Shown here in pieces: positions 1-7,614 of a stretch of DNA of 10,529 nucleotides (its first letter is position 1; each line of letters starts with the position of its first letter). The notes below the pieces were generated by a model. That model was not told the DNA's origin. It did not search any database and was given only the letters and a program-made list of their open reading frames with translations. The position numbers and the translations under genes are program-made. This stretch comes from Synergistaceae bacterium (GTDB lineage Bacteria; Synergistota; Synergistia; Synergistales; Synergistaceae): NCBI GenBank assembly GCA_012727545.1, contig JAAYHA010000101.1, positions 1-10,529 of the forward strand, given 5' to 3'.

Positions 1-981
1 AACAGGACCGAACTGGAGAAATGGGTAATAAACCTTCGTCTCGACCCTAAAGCGTCAAATGCAGCACTTCACGAAATGCTGGGTAGGGGAATTTCGGTAG
101 AGAGGCTCACTGAATCTTTATTTGCAGTATTCAGGGACATGTGGATATTCTCCCTTTGGGGAGAAAAAGGGATGGAAGCCCTCGAAATATCCGAAGAGGA
201 GGGCAAGTTTCTCCGCGAAGAAACACCTCATTGGAGTGCTGAAAAGCTTAGATCTGCCTGTATTTTCTGCAACCGTCTTCTTCCAAGGGCCAGGTATGGT
301 ATGCGCATGGAGGTTTTTTCCGGACTTATCATGCTGGAGCTGGTGAACATCATAGAAGGAAAGAACGAGACAGTGTACTCTGTCCGGGAAGGCATCAAGC
401 CTAAGGAAAGAAATCGATCACCTGAGACAGAGCAGCCAAAACCGGAAAGCATGGTCAGGCAGACGGAACCGTCAGTGAATAACAATAAACAGGGTTCTGA
501 AACAGCGGCAGAAGCCCCTCCTGCGCAAACCACAGAAGCAGTATCTTTTGAAGAACTGTCCGACAAAAACTATGCAAAACTCCTTTCGAAGCTAGGAAAC
601 AGGGGGATAGCAATTGGGGCAGCCCTCCTGAATTGCGGGATCCAAATAGAGAACTCAGAATGGAAATTTATTACGAATGTTCACTCCCCATCGCACACAT
701 ACCTGATGGTGCCACAGAACCGAAAACTCCTCTCGAAGGCCCTGGAAGAACTCTGGGGAGCTAAAGACCCGGCCGGGAAGGAAAATTCAGCGGCCTTGCC
801 CGAGAACCTCCCTGTTGAAAACAGAGTCGGGGAGGACACTTCAAATCTCCGCGAGAAAGCTCAGAAGGGATCTCTAATTTCTGACACAGACAGGATAATT
901 AAATTACTTGGAGCTGAAGTTCTTTATGTCAAGGATGCGAACGGAGATAGCGAGACGGATGATTTTGGGAGCACTGACTGA
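1..981 (+). CDS. dnaX: DNA polymerase III subunit gamma/tau, C-terminal part (5' end outside window)
   Basis: The reading frame is open from base 1 without a stop, so this is the 3' part of a gene (326 codons visible); the first in-frame ATG at 76 is internal. Fragment residues about 1-120 form an alpha-helical segment that resembles the oligomerisation domain (domain III) of DnaX clamp-loader subunits. A Pro/Glu/Thr/Asn-rich, probably disordered linker follows at about 125-180. A small conserved C-terminal domain at about 181-252 has the look of the tau region that contacts the polymerase alpha subunit, then a charged linker and a short conserved tail. The ATPase domain is not in the window, so the call rests on the weaker C-terminal part plus context: dnaE, the partner of tau, starts inside the stop codon (TGATG, 1-nt overlap), which suggests translational coupling. 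No clear programmed-frameshift signal for a short gamma form is seen. Confidence 0.78.
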   Translation, partial: NRTELEKWVINLRLDPKASNAALHEMLGRGISVERLTESLFAVFRDMWIFSLWGEKGMEALEISEEEGKFLREETPHWSAEKLRSACIFCNRLLPRARYGMRMEVFSGLIMLELVNIIEGKNETVYSVREGIKPKERNRSPETEQPKPESMVRQTEPSVNNNKQGSETAAEAPPAQTTEAVSFEELSDKNYAKLLSKLGNRGIAIGAALLNCGIQIENSEWKFITNVHSPSHTYLMVPQNRKLLSKALEELWGAKDPAGKENSAALPENLPVENRVGEDTSNLREKAQKGSLISDTDRIIKLLGAEVLYVKDANGDSETDDFGSTD

Positions 982-3900
982 TGAGTGAGAGGCCTTTTGT
1001 ACATTTGCACGTCCACAGTGAGTACAGCTTGCTGGACGGCGCAAATAAGTGCGACAGCCTTGCATCTGCCGCTGTCGAAATGGGAATGGACTCCATAGCG
1101 ATCACCGACCACGGAGTGATGTACGGATGTGTGGAGTTTTACAACAAATGCAGGGCAAAGGGAGTAAAACCGATCCTTGGATGCGAGGTTTACGTTGATC
1201 CTAACGGCTATACCTGCAGGGAGGGCAAAAACCAGTATCATCTTTTACTGCTCGCCGAAAATGAAGAGGGGTACCACAACCTTATGAGGATAGTCTCTGT
1301 TGCGAACACAGACGGATTCTATTACAAACCAAGGATAGACCATGAACTCCTCTCTAAATACAGTAAGGGGATAATAGGCGCCTCCGCCTGTCTTGGAGGC
1401 GAGATACCGGGACTTATACTAAAAGGTGACATGGAGGGCGCAGTCTCCAGGGCCGCCCTCTACAGGGACATACTCGGTGAAGGTAATTTTTTTCTCGAGC
1501 TTCAGCATAACAGTATTCCTGAGCAGGCCATCGTCAATAAAAAGCTTATTGAAATTGCAAAGAAAGATAATTATCCACTGATAGCAACAAACGACGTTCA
1601 TTACATGCGTAAAACTGACGCTGAGTGGCATGACGTTCTTCTCTGTGTTCAGACAAACAGCAATGTAGATGATCCGAACAGGTACAGGTTCAGGGGAAAT
1701 GACTTTTACTACAGGTCTCCGCAGGAAATGTGGGACCTCTTCGGCACAGAGATCCCTGAATGTCTTCTCAACACGCAGAAGATAGCGGACAGATGCGACG
1801 TAAAACTTGAAATGGGACATTATTACCTTCCTGAATTTCCGCTTCCCGAGGGTGAGACCCTGGAGTCATATCTGAGAAGGACAGCAGAAGAAGGTCTCAA
1901 AAAGAGACTTAAAAGCGATACCCCGCCGGAAAATTATATTGAACGTCTTTACTATGAACTTGGTGTGATCGAACAAATGGGATTCCCCGGCTATTTCTGT
2001 ATTGTTGCCGACATCATTTCAGCTGCAAAGGAGAGAGGCATACCTATCGGCCCCGGCAGAGGATCAGCGGCAGGTTCCGTGGTAGCTTGGTCTCTTGGCA
2101 TAACAGACCTTGATCCCATCAAATACAATCTGCTTTTTGAACGTTTTCTTAATCCTGAACGCATAAGCATGCCTGATATCGATACCGACGTCTCTGATAA
2201 AAGAAGGGACGAGCTTATTGATTATATAGTGCAGAAGTACGGCAGCGACAGAGTAGCACAGATAATCACCTTCGACCGCATGAAGAGCAAGGGTGCGATC
2301 ACCGATGTTGGCAGAGCTTTGGGAATGACTGTCCCTGACGTCCGGAGGGTCACGAAACTGATACCCGATTCACTGAAATCAGGGATCACGAACATTGGCG
2401 AGGCACTGGCGGGAGTTCCCGACCTGAAGGCAATATACGATACCGAACCTGCGGTAAGAAAACTCCTCGACATATCTGCGAACATAGAGGGGATATCAAG
2501 GCACTGTTCACAGCATGCGGCGGGTATAGTTATAACTCCTAAACCGATAATTGAAATGGTCCCTGTGAGAAAATTCGGTGAAAGCCAGATAGTGACACAG
2601 TATTCAATGGATCCTGTCGAAAAGCTGGGGCTGGTAAAAATGGATTTTCTTGGTCTCAGAACACTTTCAGTTATTGAGGGAGCTCTTGAAAATATTAAGT
2701 CAAACGGCAAGGGCACCATTGATCTGGAAGAGATCCCAATGGATGACGAAAAGACATTCGAAATGCTGCAGCGCGGCGACACACTCGGGGTATTCCAGCT
2801 TGAATCAAGCGGCATGACCGCCCTAGTGATAAGGATGAAACCTGACTGCTTTGAAGACCTGATCGCCCTTGTCGCCCTTTACAGGCCAGGACCGCTGGAA
2901 AGCGGAATGGCGGACCAGTATGTAAGGTGTAAACACAAGGAAGAACCTGTTCATTTCCTCCATCCGGCACTAGCAGAATCCATGAAGGAGACATACGGAG
3001 TCATCCTCTACCAGGAACAGGTAATGCAGAGTGCATCTGCCCTTGCGGGCTACTCACTTGGCGAAGCCGACCTTCTCAGGAGGGCCATGGGGAAGAAAAA
3101 AGCAGAGGTCATGGCTGAGCAGCGTGAGAAATTCATTGGCGGAGCAGTCAAAAACAATGTCGATCCAAGAAAGGCCGGAGAGATATATGACATCATAGAA
3201 AAATTTGCCGGCTATGGATTCAACAAGTCCCACAGCGCTGCATATGCGCTTATAAGTTATAGGACGGCGTGGTTAAAAGCCAACTACGGGCCTGAGTTCC
3301 TGGCGGCATACCTTTCCAGTATCGTTGGATCTAAGATGAGCGTCTTAGGGCAGTATATAAGAAGCGTTAGAGAGGCTGGATACTCTGTATTGCCTCCTGA
3401 TATTAACGAATCCAAGGAAGATTTCTCTGCTTCGGGCGAGATAATCAGGCTGGGACTCTCTGCCGTTGCAAAGGTCGGACACAGCGCAGTAAAAAATATT
3501 ATTGAATTGCGTGATAAAGAGGGAGCCTTTCAATCCTTCTGGGATTTCTTCCTTAAGATAGACACTCGGGTCGTAAACAGGGGCGTAATTGAGAACCTTA
3601 TCAAATCCGGAGCCTTCGACAGCCTTGAAAAGAACAGGGCAAAGCTTCTGAATGCGTTGCCTTCGTTTTTGGAGTACGCATCAAAGAGGTGTACCGATAC
3701 CAACCAGTGCTCTCTTTTTGACAACGTAGAGGACGCTGTTCTAGATCCGGTGATGGATGAATGCGAAGATTTTTCTGTCAGGGAAAAGCTTGATTTTGAA
3801 AAGGAGAGCATGGGGCTTTACATCTCAGGACACCCTTACGATAACTATTTCCCGATCATAAAAAACTATATCAACTGTTCTTTCTCGGATATGCAGCTCT

Positions 3901-4400
3901 GGCAGGCAGGAAACCAGCAGGTCGTCACAGCCGGTCTGCTCACCTCGTACAAGGAGCGCTATACAAAAAAGGGAGACCCAATGGGAGTCCTCGATTTTGA
4001 GGATTCTGAAGCAACCATCGAAGCTGTGATGTTCCCCAAACAGTGGAGTAAATACAAACCGATCCTGAATATTGGATCCCTTTACTTTATAAAGGGGCAG
4101 GTAAGGCAGGACAGGGGACTTTCCATTCTTGCAGATGAGATACTCCCGGAAGAAGATTTTCAGTCTTTCCTGACGCCACATGTTACAATTACTATTGAAG
4201 CAGACGGATTGGGAGAGGCTTTTTACGGAGATCTCTGTAAACTGCTTCGAAAACATCCCGGCAAATACGAGGTACTGCTTAAATTAGTTAATTCCGAACA
4301 GACAGTCGTCTCAATGCTGAAATCGATAAAGGTAGACCTTAACGAGAAATTATGTGAAGAGATAATAGACTATTCGAAGGGCAGAGCATATTGTTCCTGA
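981..4400 (+). CDS. dnaE: DNA polymerase III subunit alpha (replicative polymerase, DnaE1 type)
   Basis: 1139 aa, normal length for DnaE. This is the catalytic subunit of the chromosomal replicase. An N-terminal PHP domain spans about residues 1-210, with HLHVHSEYSLLDGA at 8-21 and ITDHG at 41-45. The palm carries MPDIDTD with Asp399, 401 and 403 and a third aspartate, Asp555, in VKMDFLGLRTL; position 555 coincides with the E. coli catalytic Asp555. The thumb, fingers and a helix-hairpin-helix region follow. An OB-fold lies at about 978-1050 (VVTAGLLTSYKERYTKKG onward) and a short tau-binding-type tail ends the protein. PHP metal-ligand positions degraded in E. coli (Arg10, Phe44, Asp69 there) are His10, His44 and Glu69 here. 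The ATG overlaps the dnaX stop by 1 nt, with a weak GGGAG at 967-971 as ribosome binding site. Confidence 0.97.
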   Translation: MSERPFVHLHVHSEYSLLDGANKCDSLASAAVEMGMDSIAITDHGVMYGCVEFYNKCRAKGVKPILGCEVYVDPNGYTCREGKNQYHLLLLAENEEGYHNLMRIVSVANTDGFYYKPRIDHELLSKYSKGIIGASACLGGEIPGLILKGDMEGAVSRAALYRDILGEGNFFLELQHNSIPEQAIVNKKLIEIAKKDNYPLIATNDVHYMRKTDAEWHDVLLCVQTNSNVDDPNRYRFRGNDFYYRSPQEMWDLFGTEIPECLLNTQKIADRCDVKLEMGHYYLPEFPLPEGETLESYLRRTAEEGLKKRLKSDTPPENYIERLYYELGVIEQMGFPGYFCIVADIISAAKERGIPIGPGRGSAAGSVVAWSLGITDLDPIKYNLLFERFLNPERISMPDIDTDVSDKRRDELIDYIVQKYGSDRVAQIITFDRMKSKGAITDVGRALGMTVPDVRRVTKLIPDSLKSGITNIGEALAGVPDLKAIYDTEPAVRKLLDISANIEGISRHCSQHAAGIVITPKPIIEMVPVRKFGESQIVTQYSMDPVEKLGLVKMDFLGLRTLSVIEGALENIKSNGKGTIDLEEIPMDDEKTFEMLQRGDTLGVFQLESSGMTALVIRMKPDCFEDLIALVALYRPGPLESGMADQYVRCKHKEEPVHFLHPALAESMKETYGVILYQEQVMQSASALAGYSLGEADLLRRAMGKKKAEVMAEQREKFIGGAVKNNVDPRKAGEIYDIIEKFAGYGFNKSHSAAYALISYRTAWLKANYGPEFLAAYLSSIVGSKMSVLGQYIRSVREAGYSVLPPDINESKEDFSASGEIIRLGLSAVAKVGHSAVKNIIELRDKEGAFQSFWDFFLKIDTRVVNRGVIENLIKSGAFDSLEKNRAKLLNALPSFLEYASKRCTDTNQCSLFDNVEDAVLDPVMDECEDFSVREKLDFEKESMGLYISGHPYDNYFPIIKNYINCSFSDMQLWQAGNQQVVTAGLLTSYKERYTKKGDPMGVLDFEDSEATIEAVMFPKQWSKYKPILNIGSLYFIKGQVRQDRGLSILADEILPEEDFQSFLTPHVTITIEADGLGEAFYGDLCKLLRKHPGKYEVLLKLVNSEQTVVSMLKSIKVDLNEKLCEEIIDYSKGRAYCS

Positions 4401-4412
4401 CGAACAAAAGCA

Positions 4413-4448
4413 GAGGAGAGGAGAGGTATAAATGCCTCAGAGCGAGAG
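4413..4448 (+). promoter_or_regulatory. GAG-triplet-rich mtrB ribosome binding site; candidate TRAP autoregulatory site
   Basis: The purine-rich leader contains three GAG triplets at 4413, 4418 and 4423 separated by exactly two nucleotides. They include the Shine-Dalgarno sequence about 7 nt before the ATG at 4432. Further GAGs lie at 4440, 4444 and 4446 in the first codons. TRAP of Bacillus is known to bind arrays of (G/U)AG triplets spaced by 2-3 nt and to block ribosome binding at some targets. The triplets are seen directly; autoregulation is inference. A strong SD alone would produce part of this pattern, and there are fewer than the 9-11 triplets of known full sites. Confidence 0.4.
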
Positions 4449-4674
4449 CGAAGGACGCCTCACCGGAGGAGACTATATAACGGTGAAAGCGCTTGAGAAC
4501 GGAGTTACTGTCATAGGTGTGACAAGAGGTGCCGAGAACAGGTTTCTCCACACTGAGAAGCTGGACGAAGGAGAAGTTTGGATCGCCCAGTTTACCGAAC
4601 ATATATCGGCAATGAAGATAAGGGGCTCTGCCACAATATTGACTAAATACGGTGAGATCAAGAGCGGAAAGTAA
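4432..4674 (+). CDS. mtrB: Trp RNA-binding attenuation protein (TRAP)
   Basis: 80 aa, about the length of Bacillus TRAP (75 aa) with a six-residue longer N-terminus. TRAP forms an 11-subunit ring that binds tryptophan and then wraps RNA carrying (G/U)AG repeats, attenuating transcription or blocking translation of tryptophan genes. The match to the B. subtilis protein, recalled from memory, runs the whole length with a constant offset of +6. The RNA-binding set Phe32, Glu36, Lys37, Lys56, Arg58 appears as Phe38, Glu42, Lys43, Lys62, Arg64. In the tryptophan pocket TRG (31-33), Gln53, Thr55, His57 and Ser59 are kept, while Thr30 is replaced by Asn36. The ATG follows a strong GGAGAGG site. In Bacillus mtrB sits after folE; here it lies between dnaE and pyk, with no trp gene in view. 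Anti-TRAP is not seen. Confidence 0.95.
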   Translation: MPQSESEGRLTGGDYITVKALENGVTVIGVTRGAENRFLHTEKLDEGEVWIAQFTEHISAMKIRGSATILTKYGEIKSGK

Positions 4675-4677
4675 AAG

Positions 4678-6450
4678 GTGCCTGTACCTATTATGAAAAG
4701 ACTCGAAAGAAAAGTAAAAATAATATGCACAATGGGTCCTGCGTGCTGGGATGAGGAAACAATATCCGAGCTTGTAGTTTCGGGGATGAATGTTGCCCGT
4801 CTGAACTTCAGCCACGGAGACTATGCCTCTCACACAAGGACCATTGACAATGTCCGCAAGGTCGAAGAGAGACTTCGCAGGCCGGTGGCGACACTACTTG
4901 ACACAAAAGGCCCTGAGATAAGAACAGGAATGCTGCCAAACCACGAAAAGATCCAGCTTGAATCGGGGAAAGAGTTCTATCTCTTTTTTGAAGCCGTAGA
5001 GGGAAATGCAGACGGAGTACACGTAGATTATCCCGATCTTTATAAAGAAGTATCTGTTGGTCAGGAAATTTTTATTGACGACGGTTCCCTCCTCCTATCA
5101 GTGGAGGCTCTTGACCCCGCAGCGATCAAATGCCGTGTTCTGGTGGGCGGAGAGCTCGGAGAAAAGAAGGGCGTCAATGTCCCGGGAGCGAACCTTTCTG
5201 TCCCAACTCTCACAGATAAAGACATTAGCGACATTCGGTGGGGTGTTGAGCATAAAGTTGACTATATCGCGGTTTCTTTTGTAAGGACAAAGGAAGACAT
5301 CCTTGGCGTTAGAAAAGTTCTTGAGGAACATTTAGGGGAGTCAAAGATAATAGCCAAGATCGAGACAAGGCAATCGGTTGAAAATATTGATGAAATACTT
5401 GCTGTTGTAGACGGAATAATGGTCGCAAGGGGAGATCTTGGTGTTGAAATGCCCACTGAAGATGTCCCAATGGTTCAGAAAGAGATAATTGAGAAATGCA
5501 GGTCACAGGGAAAACCGGCCATAGTGGCAACTCAGATGCTTGATTCAATGATACGTAATCCCAAACCGACCCGGGCAGAGGCAAGCGATGTAGCCAATGC
5601 AGTGATCGACGGAGCAGATGCAGTCATGCTTTCAGGTGAGACAGCAAGCGGCAGATATCCTGTCGCCTCAGTAAAGATAATGAATAAGATATTAATGAGA
5701 ACAGAAGAAAATCTCAGGGAATGGCAGAGAACTCCAAAGATCTTCTTCAACTGCGGAGAAGTTGCGGACGCGGTAAGCCGTGCTGCAAGAGACATTTCTG
5801 AAACAGTTTGTGCAGCTGCTATCCTTTCTCTGACCAGGAGCGGCGCTACTGCGCGAATGGTAAGCAAGTACAGGCCGGACTGTCCGGTCATAGCACTGAC
5901 CCCCTCATTCTCCACATGGCGTGAACTCGCACTTGTCTGGGGCGTATATCCTCTGATCTGTCCCTTCACTACCGATGTTGAAGAATCTGTCTCAAATTCC
6001 CTCTCCATAGTACAGGAAGAAGGGTTGATCAAAGGCGGAGACAACGTAGTATTCACATCTGGCATTCCTCTTGGAATTCCGGGCAGTACTAACCTCGTTC
6101 AGGTATATACTGTCGGAGAAATTATCGGAAAAGGCCTCTCCTTAATAAAAAGAAAGGTCCGAGGGGTCGTTTGCAAAGCAGAAAATTATGAGGAAGCAAA
6201 TGAAAAGGTGACACCAGGTTCAATTCTGGTCGTAAGAAAGACAGACAAGGATTTTATCCCTTCCATGGAGCGATCTGCCGGTGTAATCAGTGAAGAGGAA
6301 GGTTTTTCCTGTCACACGGCAGTGGCATCATTGGATATGGGGTTGCCGGGGATAGTCGGAGTATCAGGAATTTTCGACACGGTAGAGGATGGGATGTTAA
6401 TAACACTTGACGGGATACGCGGCGTTGTTTATCTGGGGCGTAGTCAATAG
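4678..6450 (+). CDS. pyk: Pyruvate kinase with C-terminal PEP-utiliser domain
   Basis: 590 aa from GTG 4678, or 585 aa from ATG 4693. The family usually begins right before the KIICTMGPA strand, so ATG 4693 (MKRLERK) is quite possible; neither start has an ideal ribosome site. The enzyme converts phosphoenolpyruvate and ADP to pyruvate and ATP in glycolysis. Numbered from GTG: the substrate motif RLNFSH has Arg41, Asn43, Ser45; LDTKGPEIRTG follows; the active-site lysine and metal-binding glutamate are Lys227 and Glu229 in AKIET; RGDLGVE carries Asp253; and MLDSMIRNPKPTRAEASDVA is the pyruvate kinase signature. The regulatory C-domain follows. The last ~100 residues are a PEP-utiliser mobile (swivelling) domain as in Bacillus-type PykA, and keep a histidine, His546, in SCHTAV. 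It lies 3 nt after mtrB, and its stop overlaps the nfo start. Confidence 0.96.
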   Translation: MPVPIMKRLERKVKIICTMGPACWDEETISELVVSGMNVARLNFSHGDYASHTRTIDNVRKVEERLRRPVATLLDTKGPEIRTGMLPNHEKIQLESGKEFYLFFEAVEGNADGVHVDYPDLYKEVSVGQEIFIDDGSLLLSVEALDPAAIKCRVLVGGELGEKKGVNVPGANLSVPTLTDKDISDIRWGVEHKVDYIAVSFVRTKEDILGVRKVLEEHLGESKIIAKIETRQSVENIDEILAVVDGIMVARGDLGVEMPTEDVPMVQKEIIEKCRSQGKPAIVATQMLDSMIRNPKPTRAEASDVANAVIDGADAVMLSGETASGRYPVASVKIMNKILMRTEENLREWQRTPKIFFNCGEVADAVSRAARDISETVCAAAILSLTRSGATARMVSKYRPDCPVIALTPSFSTWRELALVWGVYPLICPFTTDVEESVSNSLSIVQEEGLIKGGDNVVFTSGIPLGIPGSTNLVQVYTVGEIIGKGLSLIKRKVRGVVCKAENYEEANEKVTPGSILVVRKTDKDFIPSMERSAGVISEEEGFSCHTAVASLDMGLPGIVGVSGIFDTVEDGMLITLDGIRGVVYLGRSQ

Positions 6451-7292
6451 TGGCTCTCATCGGTGCGCACATATCAGCTGCCGGAGGTCTCCACAAAGCC
6501 TACCAGAGGGCAGATGCAGTAGGCTGCGAGTCTATGCAGATCTTTACGAGGAACCAGCGTCAATGGCTCAACAAGCCGCTCTCATTTCAGGAGATCGAGG
6601 ATTTTTACAGGGCATCTAAAGAGAGCTCTGTCAAAAAAGTAGTCTCTCATGCCTCATATCTTATTAATCTTGCAGGATCTGATGAGATAAGGCTAAAAAG
6701 TGAAGATGCATTGATCAAAGAATTGGATAGATGTCATCATCTGAGCATCGGAGACGTGATCCTTCATCCGGGATTTGCGGTCAACGGGACCTGGGAAGAT
6801 GCTTTGAAACAGGTTTCTGAGTCACTTCTTAAAGTGCTTGATATTACCTCGGAGTTCAAGGTAAGGATATTGCTCGAAACGATGGCCGGGCAAGGTTCAG
6901 TGCTTGGCGGTGACATCGCTCAGTTTTCCGGCCTTCTGGATCTTGTGGAAGATCATCCCAGAATAGGTTTCTGTGTGGATATTTGCCACGTTTTTGCAGC
7001 AGGATATGAATTAAGGACGCATGAGTCATACAACAGGCTTGTAGGCATACTGCAGAAACATGTTGGGCTGGAGAGGATACATTGCTGGCATCTGAGTGAC
7101 AGCAAGATGGAGAAAGGAAGTAAAAAAGACAGGCATCAGCACCTGGGAGAGGGAGCGATAGGACTTAACCCCTTTTCAATGCTGGTAAATGACCACAGGT
7201 TTGAGGATGTACCTGCAATACTTGAAACACCCAAAGAGGGAATGGGAGATGAGGGTAATATTGCGCTCCTAAGAAAACTGAGGGGGCAGTAG
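6450..7292 (+). CDS. nfo: Endonuclease IV (AP endonuclease)
   Basis: 280 aa, the usual length. This zinc enzyme cuts the backbone 5' of abasic sites during base-excision repair. All nine trinuclear-zinc ligands known from E. coli Nfo are present: His67, His106, Glu143, Asp177, His180, His214, Asp227, His229 and Glu259. They sit in SHASYL, LHPG, LLETMAGQG, CVDICHVFAAGY, WHLSDSK, DRHQHLGEG and AILETPKEG. The N-terminus IGAHISAAGG is typical, which supports the GTG start at 6450 overlapping the pyk TAG by one base (TAGTG). It is the last gene of the packed unit; repeat region A begins 9 nt after its stop. No T-tract terminator directly follows. Confidence 0.97.
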   Translation: MALIGAHISAAGGLHKAYQRADAVGCESMQIFTRNQRQWLNKPLSFQEIEDFYRASKESSVKKVVSHASYLINLAGSDEIRLKSEDALIKELDRCHHLSIGDVILHPGFAVNGTWEDALKQVSESLLKVLDITSEFKVRILLETMAGQGSVLGGDIAQFSGLLDLVEDHPRIGFCVDICHVFAAGYELRTHESYNRLVGILQKHVGLERIHCWHLSDSKMEKGSKKDRHQHLGEGAIGLNPFSMLVNDHRFEDVPAILETPKEGMGDEGNIALLRKLRGQ

Positions 7293-7300
7293 CAGCAGGC

Positions 7301-7375
7301 GTGAAGCTGCCGGAAGACCACTGGCGTGAAGCGGCGATTTTATCGCCGTGAAGCAATGGTGAAGCGGTTGTAAAG
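7301..7375 (+). repeat. Repeat region A, left half: forward GTGAAGC units
   Basis: The exact core GTGAAGC occurs at 7301, 7326, 7348 and 7359, with steps of 25, 22 and 11 nt. The first unit continues as GTGAAGCTGCCGGAAG, a 16-mer also present at 9930 in region B with the same 25-nt step to the next core. Between the second and third cores is a perfect 6-bp hairpin at 7333-7347 (GGCGAT, TTT, ATCGCC). The last unit runs into GGTTGTAAAG, a weak form of the cap that closes arrays in region B. No credible gene lies in 7293-7614. Confidence 0.9.
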
Positions 7376-7422
7376 ACTGCGACCCAAAGCAGCGCAATGA
7401 ATTGGATCCGTCCTTAACAATT

Positions 7423-7571
7423 GCTTTACCACGGCTTCACGCAACACGTTTCACGTTGCAGCTTCACGCCGGACGTTCCACCTGGCAGCCCTTAACAACT
7501 GATTCACCATTGCTTCACGCGACTGATTTCTGTCGCAGTTTCACGCCAGATGTTACACCTGGCAACTTCAC
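7423..7571 (-). repeat. Repeat region A, right half: reverse-complement GCTTCAC units
   Basis: Reverse-strand cores or close variants (GCTTCAC, GTTTCAC, GCTTTAC, GTTACAC, ACTTCAC) lie at 7423, 7434, 7448, 7461, 7501, 7512, 7538, 7552 and 7565, mostly in steps of 11, 13 or 14. They face the forward units of 7301-7375. The 17-mer at 7503-7519 is the exact reverse complement of 7347-7363. A 26-nt segment at 7464-7489 recurs at 7541-7566 with four differences, offset by 77 nt (7 x 11). The bases between the halves (about 7376-7420) show no recognised feature. Confidence 0.88.
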
Positions 7572-7590
7572 GCGGCATATTTTACGCCGC
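7572..7590 (+). other. GCGGC/GCCGC hairpin before cdaA
   Basis: GCGGC at 7572-7576 and GCCGC at 7586-7590 can pair around a 9-nt AT-rich loop. The hairpin is followed by AGCTTTTAAAAGG. It resembles the hairpin at 9888-9906 in region B. It could be part of the repeat family or a weak terminator or leader structure just ahead of the cdaA ribosome site; the T run is only four bases, so I do not call it a terminator. Confidence 0.45.
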
Positions 7591-7597
7591 AGCTTTT

Positions 7598-7608
7598 AAA
7601 AGGAGGTG
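7598..7608 (+). promoter_or_regulatory. Strong ribosome binding site that decides the cdaA start
   Basis: AAAAGGAGGTG is a near-perfect Shine-Dalgarno sequence. It overlaps the in-frame GTG at 7606, so that GTG cannot be the start; it sits about 8 nt before TTG 7615, which therefore is the likely start codon. AAAAGG at 7598-7603 can also pair with CCTTTT at 7619-7624, weakly enclosing both the site and the start. Confidence 0.8.
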
Positions 7609-7614
7609 GTACCA

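Noticed and set aside
555..585. Programmed -1 frameshift site in dnaX (A-rich run, C AAA AAC)
   Set aside because: Not a true slippery heptamer and no adjacent strong hairpin seen; evidence too thin.
2222..2815. Long - strand ORF (197 codons) opposite dnaE
   Set aside because: Shadow of the strongly conserved dnaE frame; no family resemblance or ribosome site.
7333..7347. Intrinsic terminator after nfo
   Set aside because: Perfect hairpin but short and not followed by a T-tract; it is embedded between repeat cores.
7606..7608. GTG 7606 as cdaA start
   Set aside because: It lies inside the Shine-Dalgarno AAAAGGAGGTG; TTG 7615 has correct spacing.
7293..7614. c-di-AMP (ydaO) riboswitch upstream of cdaA
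   Set aside because: The region is fully accounted for by repeats and hairpins; I could not recognise the conserved riboswitch core.
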